A stretch of 64,000 nt of DNA from Conyzicola nivalis. Lineage in GTDB: Bacteria; Actinomycetota; Actinomycetes; Actinomycetales; Microbacteriaceae. Shown piece by piece: positions 8,745-16,635 of this stretch; position 1 is the first letter of the stretch; each line of letters opens with the position of its first letter. Location of the stretch: the NCBI RefSeq assembly GCF_014639655.1, contig NZ_BMGB01000001.1:682001-746000 (forward strand), in the 5' to 3' direction. Made by a program: the position numbers and the translations under genes. The notes beneath the pieces were generated by a model that was not told the DNA's origin, did no database searches, and saw nothing but the letters and a program-made list of their open reading frames with translations.

Positions 8745-9962
8745 ATGGTCACGCGAGAAAGCCGCCCCGCCCGACGTTGGCTCGTGGCCACCACCGAGTA
8801 CGCGGGGCTCACGGCGTACACGGGCGGAATCGGCAGCCACTACGCGGCACTGCTTCCGGCGATCGTCGAGTCGGGTATCGCGGTCGACCTGATGGTCTTC
8901 GCCAGCGGTCCCCTCGCGCCCGACGCCGATCTGCGCGGCGTGAACCTCGTGCGCCACGTCGACCTCGGGCGGATGCCCCGCGTGCTGTCGCTTCCACTGC
9001 GCGCCCTGCTCGTTCGGGCGGCGGCGGCCCGCGCCGAGTACGACCGCATCTTCCTCGCCGAGTGGGGCGGCCTCGGTGCGGCACTCCCCCGGCGGGCTCC
9101 GCTCGTCACCAACCTCGCGACGAGCATGCGGCTCGCCAACGAAATCTCCGGCCTGACCCCCGCGATGCTCCCCCGCGCCACCCGCGCCGCCGTCGCGATT
9201 CAGAACGCGCTGGAAGACCGGCAGATCACCCGGTCTCAGGGAGTCGTGCCGATCTCGCGCGCCATGCTGCGCTGGGCCGAGCGCCAGTACCCCGACCTTC
9301 CGCCGTCGCGCATCGTGCGCAACTGCATCAGTGTGTCCGCCGTGGCCGAGGCGGCGTCGAGCGCCGCCCTCCCTGCGGGATGGCCGGAGGGAGACGATCC
9401 GGTTGTGCTCTTCCTCGGCCGCCTGGAGCGCCGGAAGGGCGTGACGGATGCCGTCGGTTCCTTTGCCGAGGTCGCGTCGCGTCACCCGGGCGCCCGGCTG
9501 GTGTTGGCCGGCGCGAGTGGCGACAGCCGCTTCGAGCCGACCAGGGAGGGTCTGCTCGACCTGTTGCCCGCTCCCGTTCGCGACCGGGTCTTCTGGCTCG
9601 GGCACGTCGCCGACGACTCGCTCTATCGCGGCATCCGCGAGGCTACCGTCGCCATCTGCCCGTCGCCGTGGGAGGGCTTCGGTAACGTCGCGCTCGAGAT
9701 CAAAGCGGCGGGCTGCCCGCTCGTGTGCACGACCGGCAGCGGCTTCGACGACTTCTGTGTCGACGGCGAGGACAGCCTGATGGTGCCGCCGGCCGACCCT
9801 AGGGCGTTAGCTCACGCGATCGACCGCCTGCTCGACGACGGCGCTCTGCGCGAGCGGCTCGCGCGCACCGCCGCGGAACGGGTCTCCTCGTTCGCACCCG
9901 GTCCCGTGGCCGCCGACCTCGTGGCCGCTACGGATCAGTTCTTCTCGAGCAGTCGCCGGTAG
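8745..9962 (+). CDS. glycosyltransferase family 1/4 (GT-B)
   Basis: The 405-aa retaining-type GT-B transferase has a C-terminal Rossmann half with VVLFLGRLERRKGVTDAV, LVLAGASGDSRFE and the nucleotide-sugar motif CPSPWEGFGNVALEIKAAGCPLV (E-x7-E type). The N-terminal half contains the acceptor side (AYTGGIGSHYAALLP). The frame extends upstream to 8652, but the ATG at 8745 fits domain start and promoter. It begins a cell-surface glycan cluster. Its last 28 bases overlap the convergent transferase gene. Confidence 0.9.
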   Translation: MVTRESRPARRWLVATTEYAGLTAYTGGIGSHYAALLPAIVESGIAVDLMVFASGPLAPDADLRGVNLVRHVDLGRMPRVLSLPLRALLVRAAAARAEYDRIFLAEWGGLGAALPRRAPLVTNLATSMRLANEISGLTPAMLPRATRAAVAIQNALEDRQITRSQGVVPISRAMLRWAERQYPDLPPSRIVRNCISVSAVAEAASSAALPAGWPEGDDPVVLFLGRLERRKGVTDAVGSFAEVASRHPGARLVLAGASGDSRFEPTREGLLDLLPAPVRDRVFWLGHVADDSLYRGIREATVAICPSPWEGFGNVALEIKAAGCPLVCTTGSGFDDFCVDGEDSLMVPPADPRALAHAIDRLLDDGALRERLARTAAERVSSFAPGPVAADLVAATDQFFSSSRR

Positions 9963-11074
9963 AGCTCGGCGTGCGCGGTCGCGACGGCGAGGTCGTCGAC
10001 CACGCGCTGCTCGTGCCGCTGCCTCAGCTGCTCGGCCCGCGCCCTGGTGCCCGCTCGGGTCGACCCCGGCGAGTCCGCGAGCTGGCCGAGAGTCGTTGCC
10101 AGCGCCTCGCCGCCCGCCCCGGCGGTGAAGGAGGCGACCGAGGGGTGTGCGTGTTGGTCGGCGTAGTAGCCCGTCGACGGCGCGGCCACGGGCACCCCGA
10201 GATCCCAGCACAGTTCGAGCCAGCCGGAGTGGGTTCCATAGCCGTACGGCAGCACACAGGCGTCGAGAGCGGCGAGAGCGGCGGCGAGGTCGTCATCGCC
10301 GAGGCGGTCGTGTTCGACGAGCGTGATGCGATCCGACCGCCGGCATAGCTCGCGCACGCGGTCGCGCACACGCGTGTCGCGCACCCTCCGGTGCATCCGG
10401 ACTTCGCCGACGGCGTCGAGTCCTCCGGCCGCGAGGCGATCGAGGGCGGCGTCCAGTGCGCCCACCATCTGCTCGGCGGCGATATTCGACCGCAGGTCTT
10501 TGAGGTGCATCCCGACGCGGAAAGCCTTGTCGCCCCGCGCCCGCCTGGGTGCCCGCGGCGGGGTGTCGAGGAGGGCGGGATGGGCGACGACCTCGGCGCG
10601 TCGATCCCAGCGCCGGGCGATCTCGACCGCGGCCCCCGGCGTCAGGGTGAGGAGAGCATCCGCGCCGGGCACGAGCACGTCGAGCTGGCGCTGGTACCCG
10701 TCCTGGTCGACCAGCTGGGGGTGGACGAGATCGTGGACGGTGAAGACGACGGGCCAGCCCGCGTCGTGCGCCGCGTCGATCGTGGCCTGAAGCCGCTCGG
10801 GCGTGAACGACTCTGTGCCGAAGTGGATGTGCAGGATGTCGGCGTCCGCCGCGTGAGCGTCGATCCAGTGCGGGTCGAGCGCGACGGGTGGCCACCACTG
10901 GCCGGCGGGGGCGCCCTCGGGACGGGGATCGCCGAGCACCTCGACCTCGGAGGAGGCGGACACGCTGCGGACGTAGGGATGCCCGGCCGGAATCGAGACC
11001 ACCCGAACTGTGCCGCGGGGCTCGTCCGAATCGGCAGCGCCCGCTGTCCACGCGGGCGCTATGAGCTGTGACAC
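9935..11074 (-). CDS. glycosyltransferase (GT-B, family 1-like)
   Basis: The 379-aa protein has a GT-B layout: an N-terminal Rossmann part with ADILHIHFGTESFTPERLQ and PVVFTVHDLVHPQ, and a C-terminal part with GVPVAAPSTGYYADQ where donor-binding loops lie. The GTG start at 11074 has GGAGG six bases upstream. It probably adds a sugar to a surface polymer or lipid carrier; donor and acceptor are unknown. It is read against the other transferases of the cluster and overlaps the first one tail to tail. Confidence 0.8.
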   Translation of the reverse strand: MSQLIAPAWTAGAADSDEPRGTVRVVSIPAGHPYVRSVSASSEVEVLGDPRPEGAPAGQWWPPVALDPHWIDAHAADADILHIHFGTESFTPERLQATIDAAHDAGWPVVFTVHDLVHPQLVDQDGYQRQLDVLVPGADALLTLTPGAAVEIARRWDRRAEVVAHPALLDTPPRAPRRARGDKAFRVGMHLKDLRSNIAAEQMVGALDAALDRLAAGGLDAVGEVRMHRRVRDTRVRDRVRELCRRSDRITLVEHDRLGDDDLAAALAALDACVLPYGYGTHSGWLELCWDLGVPVAAPSTGYYADQHAHPSVASFTAGAGGEALATTLGQLADSPGSTRAGTRARAEQLRQRHEQRVVDDLAVATAHAELYRRLLEKN

Positions 11075-11162
11075 GTCGTTCCTCCCGGAGCGGTGCGAAC
11101 TGCTCCACGCCTCCCGTCAACATACGCCGAACACGCCGATCGGCAGAACCGACGGTGTCGCC

Positions 11163-11191
11163 TTGACATCGGGCGCGCCGATAGTCAGCAT
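11163..11191 (+). promoter_or_regulatory. candidate promoter of the third glycosyltransferase gene
   Basis: A perfect -35 TTGACA (11163-11168) is followed 17 bases later by CAGCAT (11186-11191), which keeps the key A and T of the -10. The ATG at 11199 is seven bases further, again suggesting a leaderless transcript. Confidence 0.4.
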
Positions 11192-11198
11192 TGCCCAG

Positions 11199-12185
11199 AT
11201 GCCGACCCCAGAACAGCCGTACCTCCTCGTGGCCGGTCCAGCGGAACACGGCGTGCGCCGGTACGCCGCGGATCTCGCCGCCGCGATCGGCGGCGAATCC
11301 GGCCCGATGCCCGAAACCCCGCCCGCTCGAATGCACGCGCACGTGACCGACCGCATTTTCGGCTCGTCGCCCGAGGAGGCCGCCGATCGGGTCGAGGCCC
11401 TCGGCGCCTCGACCCGGCTCACCATCACCCTGCACGACGTGCCCCAGCAGTCCGACGGCACCAACCTCGGGCGCCGGAGCGACGCCTACCGCAGGTTCAT
11501 CGGGGCGGCGCGCGGGGTGGTCGTGAACAGCCGCCACGAGGCGATGCTGCTCGACGAGCACCTGGGGCGGGCCGAGGCCGACTCGCGCGTCATCCCGCTG
11601 GGTGCCAGGGCCCGCGGTCCCGCGGACCGGCCACGGGCTGGCGGGTTGCGACCGCGCACCGTGCTGATCAGCGGATTCGTCTACCCCGGCAAGGGCCACC
11701 TCGAGGCAATCCAGGCCGCGGCCGTAGCGGGTGCCCCCGCAGAGGCCGCACCCGCGACCGTCGTCGCTGTCGGGGCGCCCTCGGCCGGCCACGAACGGGA
11801 CGCGCACGAGCTCGCGCGCAGGGCCGCGGAGCTCGGCGTCGACTTCAGGGTGACGGGGTTCCTCGACGACCGCGACTACCGGAACGAACTGCTCTCCGAC
11901 GGCGTTCCCCTCGCGGCACACCAGCACGTGTCGGCGTCGCGTTCGATCCTCGACTGGGCCGAACTCGGGCGCCGCGCGCTCGTCATCGACTCGCGCTACG
12001 CGCGCGAGATGGAGGCGCTGCGGCCCGGCTCGATCTCCGTGTTCCGGCCGGACGAGCTGGCCGGAAAACTGGAGGCGGCATGGAACGACCCCGAGTCGAC
12101 CTGGCTCCCGCCGTCGACGGCCCTCTCGCCGACACTCGACGACGTGGCCGCCGAGTACCGCGCCTGGTGGCGGGACGTCGCATGA
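11199..12185 (+). CDS. glycosyltransferase (GT-B, family 4-like)
   Basis: The 328-aa protein opens with YLLVAGPAEHGVRRYAADLA, a typical GT4 acceptor-side start, followed by LTITLHDVPQ, GVVVNSRHEAMLL (the usual hidden-neighbour step) and RTVLISGFVYPGKGHLEAI in the donor half. The C-terminal donor motif is short. The ATG at 11199 fits a TTGACA-type promoter. It overlaps the next gene by four bases (ATGA), so the two transferases are translated together. Confidence 0.82.
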   Translation: MPTPEQPYLLVAGPAEHGVRRYAADLAAAIGGESGPMPETPPARMHAHVTDRIFGSSPEEAADRVEALGASTRLTITLHDVPQQSDGTNLGRRSDAYRRFIGAARGVVVNSRHEAMLLDEHLGRAEADSRVIPLGARARGPADRPRAGGLRPRTVLISGFVYPGKGHLEAIQAAAVAGAPAEAAPATVVAVGAPSAGHERDAHELARRAAELGVDFRVTGFLDDRDYRNELLSDGVPLAAHQHVSASRSILDWAELGRRALVIDSRYAREMEALRPGSISVFRPDELAGKLEAAWNDPESTWLPPSTALSPTLDDVAAEYRAWWRDVA

Positions 12186-13453
12186 GCCGGGCCAGCATCA
12201 GGGACGGCGGCTGGGCGCTCCCCCACAACCGGTGGGACCTCATCGCCGACGAGCAGCCCGCGGCTCTTCCCTCGGTCTCGGTCGTGATCGCGCATTACGC
12301 ACAGCCGATTGAGCTCGCCCGCACCCTGCTGGCACTGGAACGCCAGAACTATCCCCGCGACCTGGTCGAAATCGTCGTCGCCGACGACGGTTCGCCCGAG
12401 CCGCCGACGGTCGCCGGGAACGTGCGCGTGGTCAGCCAGCCCGACCGCGGATTCCGGGTCGCCGCGGCGCGCAACCGCGGGGTCGAGGTGACCGGCAACG
12501 ACGTGCTCGTGTTCCTCGACGCCGACACGTCTCCCGAGCCCGACTACCTGCGACACATCGTGCGGCTGCCGGCGCTGACCTGGGACGCGGTCACCGTCGG
12601 TCGCCGTCGCCACGCCGATCTGGCCTCCGTCGAAGCCACAGCGCCGATCGCCGAGGCGGGTCGCGCACACGAACTCGACGAGCCGGCATGGTTGCGCGAG
12701 GAGTACACCCGCACCCACGACCTCCTCGACGCGGACCACCGAAGCTACCGGTTCCTCATCGGAGCCGTCGTGGCGTGCACGCGACGGTTCTTCGACGAGG
12801 TCGGCGGGTTCGACGAGTCGTTCACCCGGTACGGCGGCGAGGACTGGGAGTGGGCCTACCGGGCCTGGCTCCGCGGTGCCGTGTTGGCACACGTGCCCGA
12901 GGCCACGGCCTGGCACGACGGACCCGACCGGGCGGTGCGCGAGCCCGGCGCTCTCGGCGCGAAGAACGCCGAGGTGTTGGCACTCTCGGGCCTGATCCCG
13001 GTCGAGGGCTCCCGCCCGCGGGCTCTCGCCGCCGCGAAGGCCGACATCGTCGTCACCGGGCCACGGGCGGGAGGCACCGATGGCCAGGAATTCGTCAGCA
13101 GGGACTCGGTGCTCGCGCAACTGCCGTCGGCCGAGCTGGTGCGACCCGGGTGGAGCGCGGAGGCCCGCTTCGACCGGGTGCGGATCCGGGTCGACCTCGA
13201 GCGCCCGGTGCGTGTCGCACCGGGAGGCCTCGACGCCGCGATGGAGGCCGTCGAGAGCGGCGCGTACGCCCGGGTCGCGCTGCGGCGGGCCGACGGCGCC
13301 GTGCTGCTGCGGCTCGTGAGCACGCGGGCCGAGGTGCGCCAGTCACGCTGGGGCGGCGAGCCGCTGTTGCCGGATCTCGACCTCGTGGCGCCCGGCGTCA
13401 TCGCGCTCGACGCCGAGGTCGACCTCGAGGGCTACCTCGGCGGCTGGGCCTGA
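12182..13453 (+). CDS. glycosyltransferase family 2 (GT-A) with C-terminal extension
   Basis: The 423-aa protein starts at the ATG of an ATGA overlap; the upstream in-frame stretch is a shadow of the previous gene. The GT2 fold is clear: VSVVIAHYAQPIELARTLLAL, EIVVADDGSPEPP, a DXD-type motif VFLDADTSPEP, and galactosyltransferase-like GGFDESFTRYGGEDWEWAYRAW. Residues beyond ~300 form an extra domain of unknown role. It probably elongates a surface polysaccharide with the coupled GT-B enzyme. Confidence 0.9.
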   Translation: MSRASIRDGGWALPHNRWDLIADEQPAALPSVSVVIAHYAQPIELARTLLALERQNYPRDLVEIVVADDGSPEPPTVAGNVRVVSQPDRGFRVAAARNRGVEVTGNDVLVFLDADTSPEPDYLRHIVRLPALTWDAVTVGRRRHADLASVEATAPIAEAGRAHELDEPAWLREEYTRTHDLLDADHRSYRFLIGAVVACTRRFFDEVGGFDESFTRYGGEDWEWAYRAWLRGAVLAHVPEATAWHDGPDRAVREPGALGAKNAEVLALSGLIPVEGSRPRALAAAKADIVVTGPRAGGTDGQEFVSRDSVLAQLPSAELVRPGWSAEARFDRVRIRVDLERPVRVAPGGLDAAMEAVESGAYARVALRRADGAVLLRLVSTRAEVRQSRWGGEPLLPDLDLVAPGVIALDAEVDLEGYLGGWA

Positions 13454-13456
13454 CGG

Positions 13457-14908
13457 TCAGTACGCCTTCGGCACCGTCCAGTGGCTGCCGAACTCGGTGT
13501 CGAAGGCGGCCGGCTCGAACGGACTGTATCCCCCGGCCGGATAGCTCGTGAGCTCGCCGAAGACGATCCGTCCCTCGAGCTGGTAGAGGTCGACCCGCAC
13601 GAAGTCGGTCTCCGCGCCCAGCGTCTCGGCCAGACGGATCATCTCGGCGAGCCCGCTCGGCGGCTCGTGCGGAGGATCGGCCCATGGCGGTCCGCCGCTG
13701 AGCGGCAGGTGGGTCCAGTCGGGCAGGAAGAAGTCCTGGGTGCGCCGGTCGAAGCGGCCGTCGTCGACCTGGATGTAGCGGCACACGCCGTGGAAGACGA
13801 ACAGCTTGTAGTCGTCGGGGATGCTGCCGTCGGGCCCGACGAGCAGTTCCTCGAGGATGATCTGCCGGGGCACCGTGCCGTAGGCCCATTCACGGTTGGG
13901 CCCCTGCCCGTAGAGCTGCTCGAGCCACCGCGCGCCCAGCCGGGCCATCGCGTGCCTGTCGGCGTGCGTGGGCAGCAGGTGCCGGTAGACCCAGCTCGCG
14001 TCCTCGGTCGGCAGCCGCGTGTCCGGCGCCGCGCGGTGCGACACGACGAACGCCGCGCCGCTGCCGTGGGTCGGCTTCATCACGAACTCGTCGGGCAGGT
14101 CGGCGCCGAGCACGACCGCGGGGTCGGGGCTGATCGCGTAGGCCCTCGGCAGATAGCCTTCGCCGATGCGCCGGGCGACGTACTCCCGCACACCCGCCTT
14201 GTCGGCGAAAGTCGTGATGAGGGGGCGGTGGTCGCGCAGCATCTTGTAGCGCACCTTCTCGGTGAACGTCACGGGACGGCGGGTGGTCCACAGTCGCCAC
14301 GCGCGCACCACGCGGCTGCGTTCGCGCATCTTCGCGCGGCCCGCACGCTGGCGACGCCGGTGGGCGACGAACGCGAATCGTCGACGCCATCGCCGCAGCG
14401 GGTTCACCTCCGCGAGAAGAGCGGCGACCCCGTGCCATCCGGAGCTCTCGCGGGGTTCGGAGGAATCCCCGCGCAGGCGCGGATCGAAACGGATGCGGCG
14501 TTCCGGGCCGAGATGGAGGGCGGCGGCGATCCCGAACCCGAGCCGGTGGCTGTCGCGCGCGACGAGTTCGCTGACCGACCGCCAGTCGGAGGCGCGTACC
14601 GCCCAGTTGGTCGAGGTGAGGGGCGGATGCGCCAGGACCGCGCCCAGAAGCGAGCGACGCGCGGCGTCGAGGATGCCGGCGAGCAGCCCGCGGCGCGCGG
14701 CCGGTCCCGTGATCGCCACCAGGTCGGGATCGAGCTGGAACGACCGGGCGACGTGCTCGGACCAGCGCGGACCCGGGCGCGCGCCGACGAAAGCGAGCAC
14801 ACCGTCGAGCGGAGTCGGGTAGTCGGTGCCTTCACCGACCACGACGACGGTCACCGCCGGCAGCGGCCTGGCCTCGATCGGGGGCGTGTCGAGTTCGCTG
14901 GAGGTCAC
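13457..14908 (-). CDS. TupA-like ATP-grasp ligase
   Basis: The 483-aa protein has an ATP-grasp domain of the TupA type from ~residue 210: FTEKVRYKMLRDHRPLITTF, ADKAGVREYVARRIGEGYLP, EFVMKPTHGSGA (phosphate loop), IILEELLV, IPDDYKLFVFHGVCRYIQVD and VRVDLYQLEGRIVFGELTSYPAGG. TupA makes teichuronopeptide, so an amide-ligating decoration of a surface polymer is likely. The first ~200 residues are a separate region resembling part of a glycosyltransferase but without its catalytic motifs. The GTG start at 14908 follows TAGCGT by six bases. It converges with the GT2 gene with a 3-base gap. Confidence 0.85.
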   Translation of the reverse strand: MTSSELDTPPIEARPLPAVTVVVVGEGTDYPTPLDGVLAFVGARPGPRWSEHVARSFQLDPDLVAITGPAARRGLLAGILDAARRSLLGAVLAHPPLTSTNWAVRASDWRSVSELVARDSHRLGFGIAAALHLGPERRIRFDPRLRGDSSEPRESSGWHGVAALLAEVNPLRRWRRRFAFVAHRRRQRAGRAKMRERSRVVRAWRLWTTRRPVTFTEKVRYKMLRDHRPLITTFADKAGVREYVARRIGEGYLPRAYAISPDPAVVLGADLPDEFVMKPTHGSGAAFVVSHRAAPDTRLPTEDASWVYRHLLPTHADRHAMARLGARWLEQLYGQGPNREWAYGTVPRQIILEELLVGPDGSIPDDYKLFVFHGVCRYIQVDDGRFDRRTQDFFLPDWTHLPLSGGPPWADPPHEPPSGLAEMIRLAETLGAETDFVRVDLYQLEGRIVFGELTSYPAGGYSPFEPAAFDTEFGSHWTVPKAY

Positions 14909-14948
14909 CGGGCAACGCTAGCCGGATTCCGACCGCGCCTGCGGCTGG

Positions 14949-14954
14949 TACGCT
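14949..14954 (+). promoter_or_regulatory. possible -10 element of a short transcript
   Basis: TACGCT fits the TANNNT -10 consensus, with TTCCGA 16 bases upstream as a weak -35. A start near 14961 would yield a ~75-nt RNA ending at the terminator at 15002-15035. Confidence 0.3.
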
Positions 14955-14967
14955 TGGGGTTCTGCAA

Positions 14968-15015
14968 ATGAGACAGCAGGACCCGGCAGTGTCGGGGCAA
15001 TATGACTCCGGGTGA
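14968..15015 (+). ncRNA. short transcript candidate with 15-codon ORF (MRQQDPAVSGQYDSG)
   Basis: An ATG at 14968 opens a 15-codon frame, with GGGG eight bases upstream, ending in a TGA inside the loop start of a 10-bp terminator hairpin. The layout is that of a leader peptide/attenuator or of a small RNA with an incidental ORF. The peptide is not rich in any one amino acid, so classical amino-acid attenuation is not indicated. The next gene on this strand is the Hsp70-like gene at 15163. Confidence 0.35.
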
Positions 15016-15035
15016 ATCATCCGGAGTCATTTTTG
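15002..15035 (+). terminator. intrinsic terminator hairpin
   Basis: Perfect 10-bp inverted repeat ATGACTCCGG / CCGGAGTCAT with a 9-base loop, followed directly by TTTTG. The T-tract follows on the plus strand, yet no plus-strand gene ends just upstream, which implies a short upstream transcript. Confidence 0.7.
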
Positions 15036-15117
15036 TATCCGAAGTCGCGCGTTTCGGGCCCTCCGGCGCCGGCGAATTGCGGCAAGGACCGGCCTAGCCG
15101 ACGGACCCTCAGAGTTC

Positions 15118-15123
15118 TATAGT
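15118..15123 (+). promoter_or_regulatory. -10 element upstream of the Hsp70-like gene
   Basis: TATAGT is a near-perfect -10 box about 40 bases before the GTG start at 15163. No clear -35 is seen at the right distance. Confidence 0.4.
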
Positions 15124-15162
15124 GGGGCGCGTAGATTCCTGTCGGGAACGATTGGTCAGTCA

Positions 15163-16620
15163 GTGAGCGAATCCGAATTCGTTCTAGCGATCGAAATCGG
15201 CAGCAGCCACATCGCCGTGGCCACTGCCCGTCTGACGCAGAGCGAGCAAGCCGAGGGCGCCCTTCACGAGGGCCCCCGTTCGCATCGGAGAGCGCCCGCG
15301 ATCGCCTACCTCGCCCACGACGACACGCTGCTGTTCGGCGAGGAGGCCGCTCGACGAGCCGCTGAAGAACCGGAACGAGCTGTGACCCGCTTCGGCCACC
15401 GTCTCGGCGACGACACCCCCTTTGTCATCGACGGGTACGCACTTTCCGCTGAATTCCTCTACGCCAAAGCCGTGTCATGGGCCATCGACTCTGTCACCGA
15501 GACCGAAGGGGCAGCCCCGGTCGCACTCACGCTCACCCACCCGGCGCACTGGGGCGAACACCGCCTCACGACTCTCCGGGACGAACTGAACCGGCAGGGC
15601 ATTGCCGAAGTCGCCCTCATCCCTGCCGCGAAAGCCGCGGCGATGCAGCTGGACGTGTCACACCCGATCGAGCCAGGTGAGACCGTCGCTGTCTACGATC
15701 TGGGAGCTGAGACGGTCGAGTGTGTCGTGCTGCGCAAGCGCCACGACGGCCGTTTCGACATTATTGGCGAGGCGGTGCACATCGACAACATCGGGGGCGC
15801 CGGATTTGACGATGCCGTTCTCGAACATGTGATCGCTGCCGCCGCGTCTGATCTGGCACGCTTCGCGCCTCACCGCGACGCGTCGCACCTCCGAGACACG
15901 GTGCGAGCGGCAAAGGAAGCGCTCTCGTCCCATCCTGATGCGACCATCACCATCCCCGTCGCCGCGACCAGCGTGCGCATCACCCGTGCCGAGTTCGAGG
16001 ACATGATCGTCGACGACGTCGACCGAAGTCTCGGAGCACTTACGCAGGCAGTCGAATCCGCCGCCATCACACCGGGCGCGCTCCGCGCAATCGTGCTCGC
16101 AGGTGGCTCAACACACATCCCATTAATTGCTCAACGACTGTCGGACCGATTCACCTGCCCCGCCGTGCTCGATGTCGCTCCGGAAGCTGCGGCGGTGCGG
16201 GGGGCCGCACGCACGAAGCTCGCTGAACTCCGCGCGCAACAGGTCTCCGTCACCGGAGCAGACAGCGAGGTCGACGAGTTCACCGACGACCCACGGTCGT
16301 TCTCCCCCGAACTGATCGACGCATCTCCGGCACCTGTGTCCGCTCTCAGGAGGGCCCTCTTCATCTTTTTCGCCATTGTCGCCACGGTGATGGCCGGCGC
16401 CATCGTGCTCGGGGGCGCCGCTGCGGTTGGCGGCACCCGTTCCGACCTATCCGGCGGAGCGACACGTTCGAGCGACGCTCTCACCCGCAATCCCACACCC
16501 ACCCCGTCAACATCGGCAATTACGCAACCCGCTTACCCGCCCCCGCCCCCAACACGCGACCCGACGCGGACCGAGCCAATACCCCCGGCTCAGGAGTTGT
16601 CGGGAGCGGATATGGACTGA
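15163..16620 (+). CDS. membrane-anchored Hsp70-like (actin-fold) ATPase
   Basis: The 485-aa protein begins with an Hsp70/DnaK-type actin-fold domain: phosphate-1 loop (LAIEIGSSHIAVATA), ALTLTHPAHWGEHR, phosphate-2 loop (VAVYDLGAETVECVV) and adenosine motif (IVLAGGSTHIPLIAQRLSDRF). There is no DnaK substrate-binding domain. Instead a single membrane helix (LFIFFAIVATVMAGAIVLGGAA, about residues 396-420) is followed by a ~60-residue Pro/Thr-rich tail, presumably outside. It is followed after 15 bases by the LuxR-type regulator. The role is probably ATP-dependent sensing or remodelling at the membrane for the iniBAC-like system; that is inference from context. Confidence 0.85.
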   Translation: MSESEFVLAIEIGSSHIAVATARLTQSEQAEGALHEGPRSHRRAPAIAYLAHDDTLLFGEEAARRAAEEPERAVTRFGHRLGDDTPFVIDGYALSAEFLYAKAVSWAIDSVTETEGAAPVALTLTHPAHWGEHRLTTLRDELNRQGIAEVALIPAAKAAAMQLDVSHPIEPGETVAVYDLGAETVECVVLRKRHDGRFDIIGEAVHIDNIGGAGFDDAVLEHVIAAAASDLARFAPHRDASHLRDTVRAAKEALSSHPDATITIPVAATSVRITRAEFEDMIVDDVDRSLGALTQAVESAAITPGALRAIVLAGGSTHIPLIAQRLSDRFTCPAVLDVAPEAAAVRGAARTKLAELRAQQVSVTGADSEVDEFTDDPRSFSPELIDASPAPVSALRRALFIFFAIVATVMAGAIVLGGAAAVGGTRSDLSGGATRSSDALTRNPTPTPSTSAITQPAYPPPPPTRDPTRTEPIPPAQELSGADMD

Positions 16621-16635
16621 CCCGAAGGATGCCCC

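Noticed and set aside
11093-12181. N-terminal extension of the GT2 frame
   Set aside because: Arg-rich shadow of the preceding glycosyltransferase; ATGA overlap marks the true start at 12182.
13481-14971. 496-codon plus-strand frame
   Set aside because: Antisense to the TupA-like gene; translation has no domain.
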